Assembly (NCBI GenBank): GCA_043773745.1
Contig: JAYVEV010000006.1
Coordinates: 8,806 to 72,805, forward strand
From: UKL13-2 sp043773745
GTDB taxonomy: Bacteria; Pseudomonadota; Gammaproteobacteria; Burkholderiales; Usitatibacteraceae
Length of the DNA stretch: 64,000 nt
Direction: 5' to 3'
Of the stretch, positions 1-8,433 are shown piece by piece; positions within the stretch are counted from its first letter, which is position 1; each line of letters starts with the position of its first letter. The notes below the pieces were generated by a model, which was not told the DNA's origin, did not search any database, and worked only from the letters and a program-made list of their open reading frames with translations. The position numbers and the translations under genes were made by a program.

Positions 1-2
1 TT

Positions 3-1184
3 AACGCAAGCAGCTTTGGCTTGTGGACGCGGAAGTCCCTTGCCATTACTTCGTTCCAGATTACCGATACATCTGGCAATCCGATTTCGGCGATCGTTTC
101 GGGCATCAGTTTTCAGTTGCGGATGACGGTTAAAAATAATGCCAGTATCGCCCAAACAACGGTAGTTTCTAACCCCAACCCGCCGACTGCAACCAAGACA
201 GGCATCGTAACCCAAGGTTTGACGAGCACTTCGGGCAGTCCGCTCAATCTGGCTGTTGGCGCTTCCGGAACCATTATCTTCACCTACAGTACGGTGCTGA
301 CCGATAGCGGCACAATATCTTTCACCGCCAACGCGCAAAACGGCGCAACGGTCACATCCATCGCGGCGACATCCAATACGCTGGTTGTCAGTTCGTTCAC
401 GGCGAGTATCGTGGTGTCGCCAACCTGCCAGTATTCTGGCGCGAATATCACGGTGACCATGACGGTGACAAATGGCTCGACTGTGTTCACCGCAACCAAT
501 GTGACGCCGACACTGACACCGGTTGCGGGCGCGCCGGTGACGGCGGTTTCCGGGCCTACGCCTGCTTCAATCGCCAGTATTGGGGCTTCCTCCAGCGGCG
601 TTTTCACCTGGGTCTATCAGGTTAATTCCACGGGTGCGACCAACCCCTTTAATTTTACCGGCTCGGCGACGGGTACCCGCAATGCGCTCCCCGTAACCTC
701 ACCGACATCCACCTCGACGCCCAGCACCACGCGCGGCAGCTTTCCGGTGATCGTCAATCCAGTCGCCACCAATGCCGGCAGCACCAATGCTGAGCAGACA
801 TTTACCGTCATCAATAGCGGCTGTACTGCCGTCAACAGTGTGGGGATTACATTTCCAGCCGGATGGACCTGGGCCAACGATTCTTACTCCCTGGTTAGTT
901 TGTCCGCCGCCAGCGCGATTGAAACCTGGACGGCAAGTGGCGCGAACCCGGTGACGTTTACAGCCCCCAACGCAGCGGGACAGATACCATTAACCTTCAG
1001 CGGCGACTTCAGTCTGGTGTTTTCCGCCACGCCGCCGGCTACTACCACCAGCGTTTTCACCGTCAGGGTAACCGACGCTACCGGCGCTTTTCTCGATGTG
1101 CCGGTCAGCGTTACGGTCAATGCATTCAAAACCGGTACCCTGAACAACGCTACCAATAAAATCTGGCGCGAGGATTTCCGGTGA
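3..1184 (+). CDS. Secreted Ig-like repeat protein, C-terminal part
   Basis: The frame is already open at the left edge, so this is the C-terminal part of a longer protein; the TTG at 21 is only an internal codon. About 390 residues are visible, very rich in Thr, Ser, Ala, Val and Gly, with repeated beta-strand patterns of the kind found in DUF11/CARDB-like Ig folds (a phrase such as FTVRVTD near the end, and similar segments about every 120 residues). I see no membrane anchor or sorting signal at the C-terminus. It lies 130 bp upstream of a pilus assembly operon in the same direction. In Vibrio the msh locus carries a large surface protein (MshQ), so a pilus-associated adhesin is a reasonable inference, but the family is not established from the sequence. 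Confidence 0.6.
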   Translation, partial: NASSFGLWTRKSLAITSFQITDTSGNPISAIVSGISFQLRMTVKNNASIAQTTVVSNPNPPTATKTGIVTQGLTSTSGSPLNLAVGASGTIIFTYSTVLTDSGTISFTANAQNGATVTSIAATSNTLVVSSFTASIVVSPTCQYSGANITVTMTVTNGSTVFTATNVTPTLTPVAGAPVTAVSGPTPASIASIGASSSGVFTWVYQVNSTGATNPFNFTGSATGTRNALPVTSPTSTSTPSTTRGSFPVIVNPVATNAGSTNAEQTFTVINSGCTAVNSVGITFPAGWTWANDSYSLVSLSAASAIETWTASGANPVTFTAPNAAGQIPLTFSGDFSLVFSATPPATTTSVFTVRVTDATGAFLDVPVSVTVNAFKTGTLNNATNKIWREDFR

Positions 1185-1315
1185 GGGGGAGTTGTTAAAT
1201 TTTGGGAATGACGGAAAAGCATCCTATCGCACGAGCGGTGGCGACAGGTACAATAGAATAGTTATCGCACCAGAGGGATACGTTGACGAGGTCTGTGCTT
1301 AAGGGAGGATAAATC

Positions 1316-2296
1316 TTGATGCAAAAGCTGTTGACGGGTTGGCCCTGGCAAGCGCGTGCCAAGAGCGGCACACTGGCGCTGATGATCGGCGAAAATTCGA
1401 TGCGTTATGTGCTCGCCGCGGAGACCGGCGAATATGCGACCACGCTCGTGGGCTGGGGCATGGAGCAGCGCGGCAGCAGCACGCGGGAAGCATTCATGAA
1501 GCGCATCAAATTGGCTCTGCCACCTGCGCAAAATACCATCGCGGTACTCGAGCCGCGCGATTACCAGATACTCCAAGTGGAAACGCCGAATGTGCCTGCC
1601 GAGGAACTGCGTGGCGCGGTGCGCTGGAAAACCGTGGAATATCTGGATGGCTCGCCGCACGATTACACCTTTGATGTGCTGACCATGACCGGTGAGGGTA
1701 ACCGCGGCAATATTATTGCTGTTGCCGCCCACAACAGTCTGGTGCGGGCCCGGATGCTCGAGTGCGCCAATCTGGATCATCCTTTGTCGGTGATTGATGT
1801 TGCCGAGACGGCGCAACGCAATTTGTTGCGCGCTGTTTTGCAGAGCCGGTATCCGGCCGTGAAGGTTGCCGCCGCCTTGATCGCTGATGCCGGAAGGGCG
1901 TTGCTGGTCATCACAGTTCGTGGCGAACTATGTTTATTTCGCCGCTTTGATTTTGACATCGATATGCTGGCGGTACCGGTCGATGAGGTGCAATCGGCAT
2001 TAATCTCCCAGGGTGCCAATGCGGAAACCATCTCCGGTTCACTCATGCAGTTGCATCGTAGCTTGGACCTGTGGGAAGACAGCTACCCGAACCTGCCGCT
2101 GGGTATCATGTTGATTGATGCGGGTGTTAAGACTGCGGCGATTGTCGAGCGCCTGAGGCCGGAAACGGGCATCGAGACCGAAGCACTCGACCCGTCAGCG
2201 ATATTCGCATTACCTGCCGGGAAGAAAAATCCCCCGTGGCGAGAACCGGCGTTCCTGCCGCTGCTCGGCGCACTTCTGCGATCGGCTGAGCCATGA
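1316..2296 (+). CDS. mshI: MSHA-type pilus assembly protein MshI (PilM-like)
   Basis: Product of about 326 residues resembling the actin-like PilM/MshI cytoplasmic protein that docks on the inner-membrane PilN/PilO complex of type IVa and MSHA pili. The N-terminal part (MIGENSMRYVLAA) and the later IADAGRALLVIT stretch look like the two nucleotide-binding lobes of this fold. TTG (1316) and ATG (1319) starts are adjacent; a strong AAGGGAGGA at 1301-1309 suits either, and ATG is more likely. It is the first gene of a seven-gene operon and overlaps the next gene by ATGA. Identity is supported more by context (pilN, pilO, mshK, mshL, mshM and mshN follow in canonical order) than by any single motif. 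Confidence 0.85.
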   Translation: MMQKLLTGWPWQARAKSGTLALMIGENSMRYVLAAETGEYATTLVGWGMEQRGSSTREAFMKRIKLALPPAQNTIAVLEPRDYQILQVETPNVPAEELRGAVRWKTVEYLDGSPHDYTFDVLTMTGEGNRGNIIAVAAHNSLVRARMLECANLDHPLSVIDVAETAQRNLLRAVLQSRYPAVKVAAALIADAGRALLVITVRGELCLFRRFDFDIDMLAVPVDEVQSALISQGANAETISGSLMQLHRSLDLWEDSYPNLPLGIMLIDAGVKTAAIVERLRPETGIETEALDPSAIFALPAGKKNPPWREPAFLPLLGALLRSAEP

Positions 2297-3015
2297 GTGC
2301 CGTGCTTACCCAGCCATCAATGCGGCAAATCAACCTGCTCAATCCCTCGCTGTTGCCGAAGCGGGAATTTTTTTCGGGACGCTCAGTATTGGGGTGGGTC
2401 ATCGTGGCAATTGTTGCCATGTCCGCTGTGGCTTGGTGGGCGTTGACCGAATCCCGTAGCGTCAGTCGTCAAGCATCCGAGCAGACTGTGTTGCGCGCTG
2501 CCGAGAAACAGCGTTTGCTTAGCGCGATGCCCGCCGATGCAGAGTCGATCCCAACCCCCCAGCAAATCGCGGCTATGGATCAGAGCTTGCGTGCCAAGCA
2601 GGCCACCTTGGAATCGCGCCGCGCAGCGCTCGTGACATTGAAACGCGTTTTGGGAGCTGAAAACGGCGGGCCCAGCACTACCTTGCGCACCTTTGCAACC
2701 TCGATGCCAGACAGTGTGTGGCTGACTGAGTTGCGGGCAACGGCGGGCCGCCTTGAAGTAACGGGCAAAACAATCGATCCGGCAGCTGTTAATGCATGGC
2801 TTGACCGTCTGACTGCTGCTGGGTATTTGACGAAAAAACCGGTTCCAATGGTGCGTATTGAGCGCTCCGATATAGCGGGCGCAGCGACTGCGCCGGTCGG
2901 CACCCCCAGCCCAACAACTTCGCTGACTGCCAGCCGCGTGCCGGTCTATTCTTTTAGTATTGTGGCGACACTGGTTAATCCGTTCGCCGAAGATGCGGGA
3001 GGCCGCCAGCCATGA
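2293..3015 (+). CDS. PilN-like pilus assembly protein
   Basis: 240-residue bitopic inner-membrane protein. It starts with a short cytoplasmic arm containing INLLNPSLLPKR, the conserved PilN-type motif (INLLP/INLLN) that binds PilM, then one membrane segment (about residues 33-52), a coiled-coil-like stretch (60-110) and a periplasmic ferredoxin-like domain with the usual 'WLTELRATAGRLEVTGKT' pattern. It pairs with the following PilO-like protein to form the alignment complex linking the cytoplasmic platform with the secretin. It overlaps mshI and the next gene by 4 bp each, indicating translational coupling. In Vibrio-type msh nomenclature this function is sometimes called mshI2. Confidence 0.87.
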   Translation: MSAVLTQPSMRQINLLNPSLLPKREFFSGRSVLGWVIVAIVAMSAVAWWALTESRSVSRQASEQTVLRAAEKQRLLSAMPADAESIPTPQQIAAMDQSLRAKQATLESRRAALVTLKRVLGAENGGPSTTLRTFATSMPDSVWLTELRATAGRLEVTGKTIDPAAVNAWLDRLTAAGYLTKKPVPMVRIERSDIAGAATAPVGTPSPTTSLTASRVPVYSFSIVATLVNPFAEDAGGRQP

Positions 3016-3635
3016 AAAAACAGTGGACGCGTTTGCTCGCCCGATTGAATATCATGACGGTGCGCGAGCGCTTGTTGTTGGTCACGGGTGTGGTGGCTTT
3101 GCTGAGTGCGCTGACCGACTTTATATTTATTGAGCCGCTTTACAAAAAGCAAAAACTCCTCGCTGAACAAATTGACCGTGAATCGGGCGTGAAGGCCGTG
3201 CAGCGTGAACGCTTACAATTCGAATTGATGAAACGCGGGCGCGAAAACGCGGCAGAGCTGAACATCAGCCTGCGCAACGTGCAGAGCGATATCGACACAG
3301 TGGAAAAAGAAATCAGCACACTTTCCGGCAGCAACAATGATTTGCTGACGCAACCAGCCATGCTTGCCCGTGTGCTTAAGCGTACCGATAAAGTTTCGTT
3401 GGTGCGGGTGGCTTCCGCGGGCGCTGAAAATAGTGTCGCCGCTAGCCCGGGCGCCGTCGGTGCACCTCGCGCCGGGCTGGACATCACGCTGGCGGGCAGT
3501 TATCTTGATTTGATGGACTATCTCGCCTCACTGGAAAAAGCCATACCGCAGGCACGCTGGAGCGGCATTACTTTGTCGACGGCCTCCACTCCGCCGCAAG
3601 TGACGGTGCGTATTGCCGCCGCCGGAGGTTCCTGA
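3012..3635 (+). CDS. mshJ: PilO-like pilus assembly protein MshJ
   Basis: 207 residues: a basic cytoplasmic N-terminus, one membrane helix (about residues 22-40), a periplasmic coiled coil rich in Glu, Lys and Arg (45-105), and a C-terminal alpha/beta domain with 'LAGSYLDLMDYLASLEK', the pattern seen in PilO/GspM/MshJ proteins. It is expected to heterodimerise with the PilN-like protein upstream. The ATG overlaps the previous stop by four bases, and its own stop shares one base (TGATG) with the start of mshK. Length and gene position match MshJ. Confidence 0.86.
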   Translation: MKKQWTRLLARLNIMTVRERLLLVTGVVALLSALTDFIFIEPLYKKQKLLAEQIDRESGVKAVQRERLQFELMKRGRENAAELNISLRNVQSDIDTVEKEISTLSGSNNDLLTQPAMLARVLKRTDKVSLVRVASAGAENSVAASPGAVGAPRAGLDITLAGSYLDLMDYLASLEKAIPQARWSGITLSTASTPPQVTVRIAAAGGS

Positions 3636-4090
3636 TGACTGTGCAAGGATTTCGTATTCTGCTGGCGATTGCTATCGGCAGCTATAGCGCGGTTGTTGTT
3701 TCCGCCGCTGGTTCTGCAGTCTCTCTGCGCGATCCGACCCAGCCACCGGCGGCGCTGGCTGCGCCGGGGAGTGTGCGCAATCCGCTGGATGCATTGCGGC
3801 CGCAACATCTGGTCATCGTGGGTGGCGAGCGTTACTTAGTGTGGAATGGGCGCCGTTATCGGTCGGGTGAAAGTATTTCGGGCGGGCAAATCGAGCGCAT
3901 TACCGAAACCGAAGTGTGGCTGCGTAGTAGTGATGGGTTGCGCAAATTGCCGCTATTCTCAGGTATCGAAAAACGACCGCCTAATTCGGCTAATGCGGCC
4001 AACGTACCCAATGCAGGCAATGTTGCAAAAGCGACAACAACGACCAATACATCCGGACAGCCGGCTGGAAAGAAGGGACAAATAAAATGA
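3635..4090 (+). CDS. mshK: MshK-like periplasmic pilus protein
   Basis: 151 residues with a hydrophobic signal sequence (about residues 4-27, ending near VVVSAAG), then SLRDPTQPP, the conserved DPT(Q/R)PP motif of MshK/GspC/PilP-like proteins, and a small beta-rich domain (VIVGGERYLVWNGRRYRSGE) of the kind that contacts the secretin. The last about 30 residues are a low-complexity Asn/Ala/Lys tail. Its position between mshJ and the secretin gene matches Vibrio mshK. Overlaps with both neighbours (TGATG and ATGA) indicate coupled translation. Confidence 0.82.
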   Translation: MTVQGFRILLAIAIGSYSAVVVSAAGSAVSLRDPTQPPAALAAPGSVRNPLDALRPQHLVIVGGERYLVWNGRRYRSGESISGGQIERITETEVWLRSSDGLRKLPLFSGIEKRPPNSANAANVPNAGNVAKATTTTNTSGQPAGKKGQIK

Positions 4091-5883
4091 TAGTTTCGCT
4101 CCTGGCTTCATCATGCGATGTTGACCGCACCATGCGCCGCGTGCGCAGAATTGCACCGTCTTTGGTGGTCATGGTTTTTGTATCTGCCTGTGCTGCGAGC
4201 GGCGGACCCAAGACCGATCCCACCGAGGCGATTCATGCCCAGATGGAGCAAGCCGCAACGCAAAAACCAGCGGTGGTCGTGCCGCCCCAGATCAGTGACG
4301 CATTACAGGTAACCGACGCACCGGCTGCTGCCGCTCCGGCTGAACCGCGCTTTGATCTGATCGTCAACAATGCGATGGCTCGCGAAGTATTTCTGGCGAT
4401 GGTGACCGATTCGCGTTACAGCATGCTGATGCATCCCGAGGTGACCGGCAATTTATCGGTCACTTTGCGGGGCGTCACGGTCAAAGAAGCGTTGGAGGCG
4501 ATCCGCGATGTCTACGGGTACGATTTCAAGATTGATGGCCGCCGCATTACCGTCTATCCACCGACATTGCAGACGCGAATCTTTACCGTCAATTACCTCA
4601 ACGCAAAACGCGAAGGCAAAAGCGAGGTGCGGGTGAGTTCAGGTGCCTCGTCGGTACCGCAGGGTGGCACGAACAACACACAGGCAGCCCCAACGGGTGC
4701 TGCTGGCGGCGGTACGGGCCAGCAAAACGCCTTTGAAAACAGCCGCCTTTCTACTACCTCGCGCACCGATTTTTGGGGTGAGCTGACCGAGGCTTTACGC
4801 GGTATCGTTGGTGCTGGTGTGGGCCGTAACGTGGTAGTCAGCCCACATTCAGGGGTAGTGGCCATTCGTGCCATGCCGGACGAATTGCGCCAGGTCGAAG
4901 CGTTCCTCAAGGCCACTCGTATTTCTGTTGAGCGTCAGGTGATGCTGGAAGCAAAGATCGTCGAAGTGCAATTGCGCGACGGTTTCCAGAGTGGTGTTGA
5001 CTGGTCTATTCTGCGCGGTCGTGGTGTGGGTGGTGTATTGAGTGGTTCGCCATCCAACCAACTTATCAGGCCAACGGGTTCGCGGCCTACTTTGCCCGAT
5101 GTGGCCAAGCTGGCACTGCAAGATGCGGTGGATTTTCCACCACGTGGGGCCGGATTATTCGGGCTGGCGTTTGCAACCCGCAGCTTTGAAGGAGTTTTGA
5201 GTTTCCTCGAAACACAGGGCGATACACAAATCTTGTCCAGCCCGCGAGTGGCTGCGATGAACAACCAGCAGGCCGTGCTCAAGGTGGGTACGGATGAATA
5301 TTTTGTCACCAGTGTATCTGGCGGCACGATCACCACCGGAACCTCCACTTCGGGCTCAACCACGACCCTGCCCACCATCAACCTGGCCTCGTTTTTCTCC
5401 GGCATTGCGCTCGATGTGATGCCGCAGATCGATCAAACCGACACCATCACTTTGCATGTGCATCCTTCGGTCAGCTCGGTGACCGAAGCCATAAAGCAAA
5501 TTGATTTGGGCGGATCAATCGGCTCAGTCCGTCTGCCGCTACCGGTTAATAGCACCAATGAAACCGACACCGTGGTCAGGGTGAGCGATGGCCATATTGT
5601 CGCCATCGGCGGGCTGATGCAATTGCAGACACAGGGCACCAAATCCGGTTTACCTGGCACCACCAATGTGCCGGTGCTGTCCAACTTGTTGGGCAACCAG
5701 CAGAAGACCGGCTCGAAGCGCGAAATCGTGGTGCTGATCAAGCCGACCATCATTCGTTCCAGCGATGATTGGCGCGAACTGTCGCGTGAGTCAAAGGAGC
5801 GCCTTGATGAGCTGGGCGAGACACGACGCGTTATCAATATTGACGGGCCGCGACCGCAGCCAGATAAAGACAAGCCGAAGTAA
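4087..5883 (+). CDS. mshL: MshL outer-membrane secretin
   Basis: Secretin of the MSHA pilus that forms the outer-membrane gated ring. From the overlapping ATG the product is 598 residues. An in-frame ATG at 4132 (residue 16) starts a clean lipoprotein signal, MRRVRRIAP followed by a hydrophobic core and lipobox VSAC, so translation may begin there, or the signal is preceded by a 15-residue extension. N-terminal STN/secretin-N domains (about 100-170, LTVNYLN-like segment after them) are followed by a Gly/Asn/Gln-rich linker (190-225) and the secretin core (270-570) with typical VPVLSNLLG and IVVLIKPTII motifs near the end. Its stop overlaps mshM (TAATG). Confidence 0.93.
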   Translation: MIVSLLASSCDVDRTMRRVRRIAPSLVVMVFVSACAASGGPKTDPTEAIHAQMEQAATQKPAVVVPPQISDALQVTDAPAAAAPAEPRFDLIVNNAMAREVFLAMVTDSRYSMLMHPEVTGNLSVTLRGVTVKEALEAIRDVYGYDFKIDGRRITVYPPTLQTRIFTVNYLNAKREGKSEVRVSSGASSVPQGGTNNTQAAPTGAAGGGTGQQNAFENSRLSTTSRTDFWGELTEALRGIVGAGVGRNVVVSPHSGVVAIRAMPDELRQVEAFLKATRISVERQVMLEAKIVEVQLRDGFQSGVDWSILRGRGVGGVLSGSPSNQLIRPTGSRPTLPDVAKLALQDAVDFPPRGAGLFGLAFATRSFEGVLSFLETQGDTQILSSPRVAAMNNQQAVLKVGTDEYFVTSVSGGTITTGTSTSGSTTTLPTINLASFFSGIALDVMPQIDQTDTITLHVHPSVSSVTEAIKQIDLGGSIGSVRLPLPVNSTNETDTVVRVSDGHIVAIGGLMQLQTQGTKSGLPGTTNVPVLSNLLGNQQKTGSKREIVVLIKPTIIRSSDDWRELSRESKERLDELGETRRVINIDGPRPQPDKDKPK

Positions 5884-6773
5884 TGTATCAGCGCCATTTC
5901 GGACTCCGCGAACTGCCATTCTCGCTGACACCGGATACGGCGTTCTTTTTTTCGCATCAGGGCACTCAGGCTGCGCTCAATACCCTGTTGGTGGCGCTGC
6001 GCTCCGGCGAGGGGTTCGTCAAGATTGTGGCCGAAGTGGGCTGTGGCAAGACGCTGTTGTGCAGGCGCCTGCTGGCAGCGCTTGCCGTAGATTGCGAGAC
6101 CGCTTACATTCCCAATCCCGCGCTTGATTCGCGCGCGATGCTGCTGGCGGTGTGCGAAGAGCTGGCCATTGAAATCGACGCAAATGAATCGGCTCATCGC
6201 ATTGCCAAAGAGCTCAAGCGCTGTCTGCTGGGCCACGCCCGTTCAGAGCGCCGTGTGGTGCTGATCATCGACGAGGCGCAGTGCATACCGGATGAAACCG
6301 TCGAGGCATTGCGGCTCATGTCGAACATTGAAACTGAAAAGCGCAAGCTGCTGCAAATCGTGCTGTTTGGCCAGCCCGAGCTCGATATTAAACTGGCGCA
6401 GCCGCATTTGCGGCAACTGCTGCAGCGCATCAGCTTTGCCGATCGGATCGAGCCGCTGCGTATCGATGAAGTCGGCAATTATGTTGACCACCGCCTGCGA
6501 GTTGCAGGCGCTGCCGACGTGCATATTTTTACCAATGATGCCATTGAAGAACTGTCGCACTGGAGCGGCGGCACACCGCGCCTGATCAATGTAGTCGCAC
6601 ACAAGGCGATGATGCTGGCTTATGGTGAAGGCGCACGGCATGTTGATGCCCGCCATGTGATGTTGGCGGCCGAAGATACCGCGGCTGTGCCTGGAGTATC
6701 GGCAATATCAAAAACCGGCTCCTGGCTCAAGCGGCTGTTGTCAGCCGGCAGCCGCCGCGCGGATTTGCCATGA
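5883..6773 (+). CDS. mshM: MshM ExeA-like AAA ATPase
   Basis: 296-residue member of the ExeA/GspA/MshM AAA ATPases, which are thought to help secretin insertion or pilus assembly. It begins with the family hallmark MYQRHFGLRELPFSLTPD. The P-loop reads AEVGCGKT (residues 50-57), with Ala in place of the usual first Gly, still within the Walker A consensus. Walker B is VVLIIDEAQ (about 124-132), followed by LRLMSNIET and VLFGQPELD, both diagnostic. Unlike the second homologue in this window it ends soon after the ATPase module and has no membrane segment or SPOR domain. Start and stop overlap neighbouring genes. Confidence 0.92.
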   Translation: MYQRHFGLRELPFSLTPDTAFFFSHQGTQAALNTLLVALRSGEGFVKIVAEVGCGKTLLCRRLLAALAVDCETAYIPNPALDSRAMLLAVCEELAIEIDANESAHRIAKELKRCLLGHARSERRVVLIIDEAQCIPDETVEALRLMSNIETEKRKLLQIVLFGQPELDIKLAQPHLRQLLQRISFADRIEPLRIDEVGNYVDHRLRVAGAADVHIFTNDAIEELSHWSGGTPRLINVVAHKAMMLAYGEGARHVDARHVMLAAEDTAAVPGVSAISKTGSWLKRLLSAGSRRADLP

Positions 6774-7843
6774 GCGTGGTGAATCGCATGTTGCAGGACA
6801 TCGACCGGCGGCGCAGCGCAGCGGGCTTTGGTGCACGTCCCAATTTGGATATACGCAGCGTGGCACCTGACGCGGAACGGTCGCGACGTTTGCCACTATC
6901 GCAACGCAGGCGTGGCGGCAAGTTGACGGCCATTCTGCTCATCATCGTCGGTGGCATGGTTGCGCTGTTTGTCTGGCGTGAATGGCAGATGCGCACCGCG
7001 CCGGTGGTGACGCCGCCCCAGCCAACAGCAACAACGGCTCCGCCCGTTCCTGTGCCGCCGCCAGTAGTGACTACGGCGGCGACTGTAGAGCCAGTGGCAT
7101 CTGCACCTGCCGTTTCTGCGCCCGCCCTTGCCGCAACAACTGTGGCAGTCGTACAGCCTGCATCGCCCAACGTGACCAAGGCCGCACTGCCAACCGCCGA
7201 GACACTCAAGTTGTCGATGAAATTATCTGCACTGGTTGCCGACGCGCCACCGGTCATGAAGGCAGTGAAAATCAAGCCGCCGGTTGAGGCTGCGATGCCA
7301 CTCCCGGCAACCATCGCCACCACAACAAGTAGCACACTGAGCAGTACACCACTGCGACAGGTCGCTGCCGATGAAACGGTACGCGTGGCGCGTGGCCTGT
7401 GGAATGAAGGCTCACGATCCGCCGCCATGGAAACACTGCGCGAAGCACTAGCATCGGCTGAAACGGCGCGTAACACCCGTGCCATAGCTCCGCTGGTGCG
7501 CGAGCTGGCGCGGATGCAAGTGGCCGATAATCACGCGCAGACCGGACTTGATTTGTTGAAGCGGTTGGAAAATTTACTCATTGATGATGCCGATGCGTGG
7601 GCCTTGCGCGGCAATGCCGAGCAACGACTGGCATTGCACAATGAAGCGGCAGAATCCTATCTGGCCGCATTGCGTTTGCGACCCACCGAAGGCAAGTGGA
7701 TGATCGGCGCGGCGATTTCGCTTGCGGCATCCGGTCGACAAGATGATGCGCGGATCTGGGTCGAGCGCGCCCGTGAGCGTGGGGCCGTGACGCCCACCAT
7801 TGCGGCTTATCTACAGCAGTTAGGCATTGCTGCCCGCCAATAA
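6770..7843 (+). CDS. mshN: MshN-like TPR pilus protein
   Basis: 357 residues. The N-terminus (MSVVNRMLQDIDRRR) is the short conserved cytoplasmic arm of MshN proteins. It is followed by one membrane helix (about 48-66), a long Pro/Ala/Thr/Val-rich periplasmic linker (75-190), and a helical C-terminal domain (200-355) with two or three TPR-like repeats (for example DDADAWALRGNAEQRLALHNEAAESYLAALRLRP read in parts). It is the last gene of the first pilus operon, and the inverted repeat at 7865-7929 follows. In Vibrio mshE and mshG come next; here they do not. Confidence 0.85.
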   Translation: MSVVNRMLQDIDRRRSAAGFGARPNLDIRSVAPDAERSRRLPLSQRRRGGKLTAILLIIVGGMVALFVWREWQMRTAPVVTPPQPTATTAPPVPVPPPVVTTAATVEPVASAPAVSAPALAATTVAVVQPASPNVTKAALPTAETLKLSMKLSALVADAPPVMKAVKIKPPVEAAMPLPATIATTTSSTLSSTPLRQVAADETVRVARGLWNEGSRSAAMETLREALASAETARNTRAIAPLVRELARMQVADNHAQTGLDLLKRLENLLIDDADAWALRGNAEQRLALHNEAAESYLAALRLRPTEGKWMIGAAISLAASGRQDDARIWVERARERGAVTPTIAAYLQQLGIAARQ

Positions 7844-7864
7844 TAAAGTAACAATTAAAAACAT

Positions 7865-7929
7865 GAGTCTTATATTTGACGGGCATTTCGGCGCATTTAG
7901 GCTGAAGATGCCCGTCAAATATAGAGTTT
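7865..7929. repeat. Palindromic intergenic repeat, copy A (possible terminator)
   Basis: The arms TATATTTGACGGGCAT (7871-7886) and its exact reverse complement (7908-7923) form a perfect 16-bp stem with a 21-nt loop. Imperfect pairing extends outward (GAGTCT / AGAGTTT). The core GACGGGC, the later GATGCCCGT and the end TAGAGTTT recur at 16135-16202 and 35148-35218. There is no T-run, so it is not a classic intrinsic terminator, but it sits right after the mshN stop and could end or stabilise that transcript. Confidence 0.6.
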
Positions 7930-7967
7930 CAACTTTCGGTTATAGCCAGTCCTGAGCCAGCTATGAG

Positions 7968-8288
7968 TCAGACAGTTACAGCGCCGCATATCCGCCACAG
8001 TAGAAACACGAGCGGCGGAATAACGGCCATCGCCACCAGCATTGCAGTGCGCTGTCGATTGAGGCGCAGCGTCCGGGCCAGCAGCAGCGCTAATAATGCC
8101 CCAAAGAAGAACATGCCGCATGCCAAGGCGATGCCCGCATTGCCATCAATGTAACTGACCGCGCCGCTTTTTCCTTTAAGGGAGACGCCGCCATTGAGCA
8201 GAATGATCCATCCAAAGACGACGAAAAATAGCGTGACAACACCTGAAGCAAGACGCTCGGCAAGAGTGCCAACAGGACGATTTTCCAT
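7968..8288 (-). CDS. Small three-helix membrane protein, unknown function
   Basis: 106-residue protein with three predicted membrane helices (about residues 13-33, 48-70 and 82-102), separated by short loops with basic residues (LARTLRLNRQR) that suggest a cytoplasmic loop. The first segment is preceded by a short charged N-terminus, MENRPVGTLAERL. I do not recognise the family. It stands alone on the minus strand between a plus-strand pilus operon and a plus-strand oxidoreductase gene, so it has its own promoter, probably within 8289-8433. Hydrophobic pattern and lack of a better competing frame support it as real. Confidence 0.7.
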   Translation of the reverse strand: MENRPVGTLAERLASGVVTLFFVVFGWIILLNGGVSLKGKSGAVSYIDGNAGIALACGMFFFGALLALLLARTLRLNRQRTAMLVAMAVIPPLVFLLWRICGAVTV

Positions 8289-8433
8289 AAACGATAATCT
8301 TGTGGGGAAAAGAAATGACTGTGTCTGATTGCGGATGCCAAATCGCCGATGGCGTTTTTGGCGTTTCGTAGCTGAACATCATCATAGCCTAGTACATGGA
8401 GGTTAATACCCGCCTCGCGTAATATGGCTTAAT

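Noticed and set aside
1185..1315. Sigma-54 promoter upstream of first pilus operon
   Set aside because: GG and GC dinucleotides occur but never with the required 10-bp spacing and TTGC context.
5433..6236. 267-codon minus-strand frame across mshL/mshM
   Set aside because: Antisense of two well-supported genes with coupled start and stop; no recognisable domain.
6727..7485. Long open frame (252 codons) on the minus strand
   Set aside because: It lies fully inside and opposite mshM/mshN; the product is low-complexity Ala/Thr/Val/Gly as expected from the antisense of a Pro/Ala-rich linker.
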